From the NCBI RefSeq assembly GCF_009932335.1, contig NZ_BLJF01000001.1:3722501-3786500 (forward strand): 64,000 bases of DNA. The letters run 5' to 3'. The translations under genes and the position numbers were made by a program. Below, one piece after another: positions 63,996 through 64,000 of this stretch (positions are counted from its first letter, which is position 1; each line of letters starts with the position of its first letter). The stretch comes from Pseudomonas asiatica (GTDB taxonomy: Bacteria > Pseudomonadota > Gammaproteobacteria > Pseudomonadales > Pseudomonadaceae). A model generated the notes under the pieces. The model made no database searches, had not been told where the DNA came from, and was given only the letters and a program-made list of their open reading frames with translations.

Positions 63996-64000
63996 GCGAT

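Overview
The window is a chromosomal segment of a Pseudomonas, almost certainly of the P. putida group. This is inferred from the high GC content, the gene content and order (for example nth followed by a PA3496-type small gene, and the Hel/MPE/Lig/Exo DNA repair cluster), and many REP/BIME palindromes typical of that group. I see no phage, insertion sequence, CRISPR array, rRNA or tRNA gene. Most of it reads as conserved core genome, packed at about one gene per kilobase.

Layout. 1-4.2 kb: a cut metallo-beta-lactamase-fold gene, then two tandem c-di-GMP genes (MASE2-GGDEF, then CHASE4-PAS-GGDEF-EAL). 4.2-6.5 kb: a small unknown protein and a divergent LysR/SDR pair. 6.5-9.6 kb: an Aae-type efflux operon (FUSC, DUF1656, HlyD) behind a SlyA/MarR-like palindrome. 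9.8-11.4 kb: small genes, including a 38-residue CcoM-like cbb3 oxidase subunit with two ANR-like boxes, and a lipoprotein. 11.5-18.4 kb: rapA, a MucR-like MHYT-GGDEF-EAL protein overlapping a 3-hydroxyisobutyrate-dehydrogenase-like gene tail to tail, and a DUF2288 gene. 18.4-23.7 kb: the branched-chain amino acid ABC transporter braCDEFG. 23.9-31.6 kb: a lipoprotein, an FAD dehydrogenase, nhaA, a SlyB-like lipoprotein, pdxH, an OmpA-type lipoprotein with a Lys/Ala-rich tail, and a serine hydrolase. 31.8-44.2 kb: a secreted glycoside hydrolase, dinG, a CopD-like membrane protein, a collagen-like exported protein, DUF1145, two tandem OmpA lipoproteins, two SEC-C zinc-motif proteins around a LEA14-like lipoprotein, and a divergent MFS/MocR pair.

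44.5-54.8 kb: a penicillin-acylase-family lipoprotein, then the DNA repair cluster (exonuclease, ATP-dependent ligase, DEXH helicase, PdeM nuclease) with an M14-type deacylase inside it. 54.7-59.6 kb: a Pro-rich small protein, dcd, a cold-shock gene, mrp and metG. 59.7-64 kb: an unusual Rnf-derived set (rnfA-, rnfD-, rnfG- and rnfE-like) translationally coupled in series, with no rnfB or rnfC between them and with key cysteines missing, followed by nth, a PA3496-like gene and a LuxR-type response regulator.

The most noteworthy items are the Rnf-like A-D-G-E module stripped of its NADH and soluble Fe-S subunits, the stand-alone ccoM with candidate anaerobic control, the His-rich SEC-C miniprotein, the collagen-like exported protein, and several unassigned palindromic operators. 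All calls rest on reading the sequence and on knowledge of families; no database search was run.
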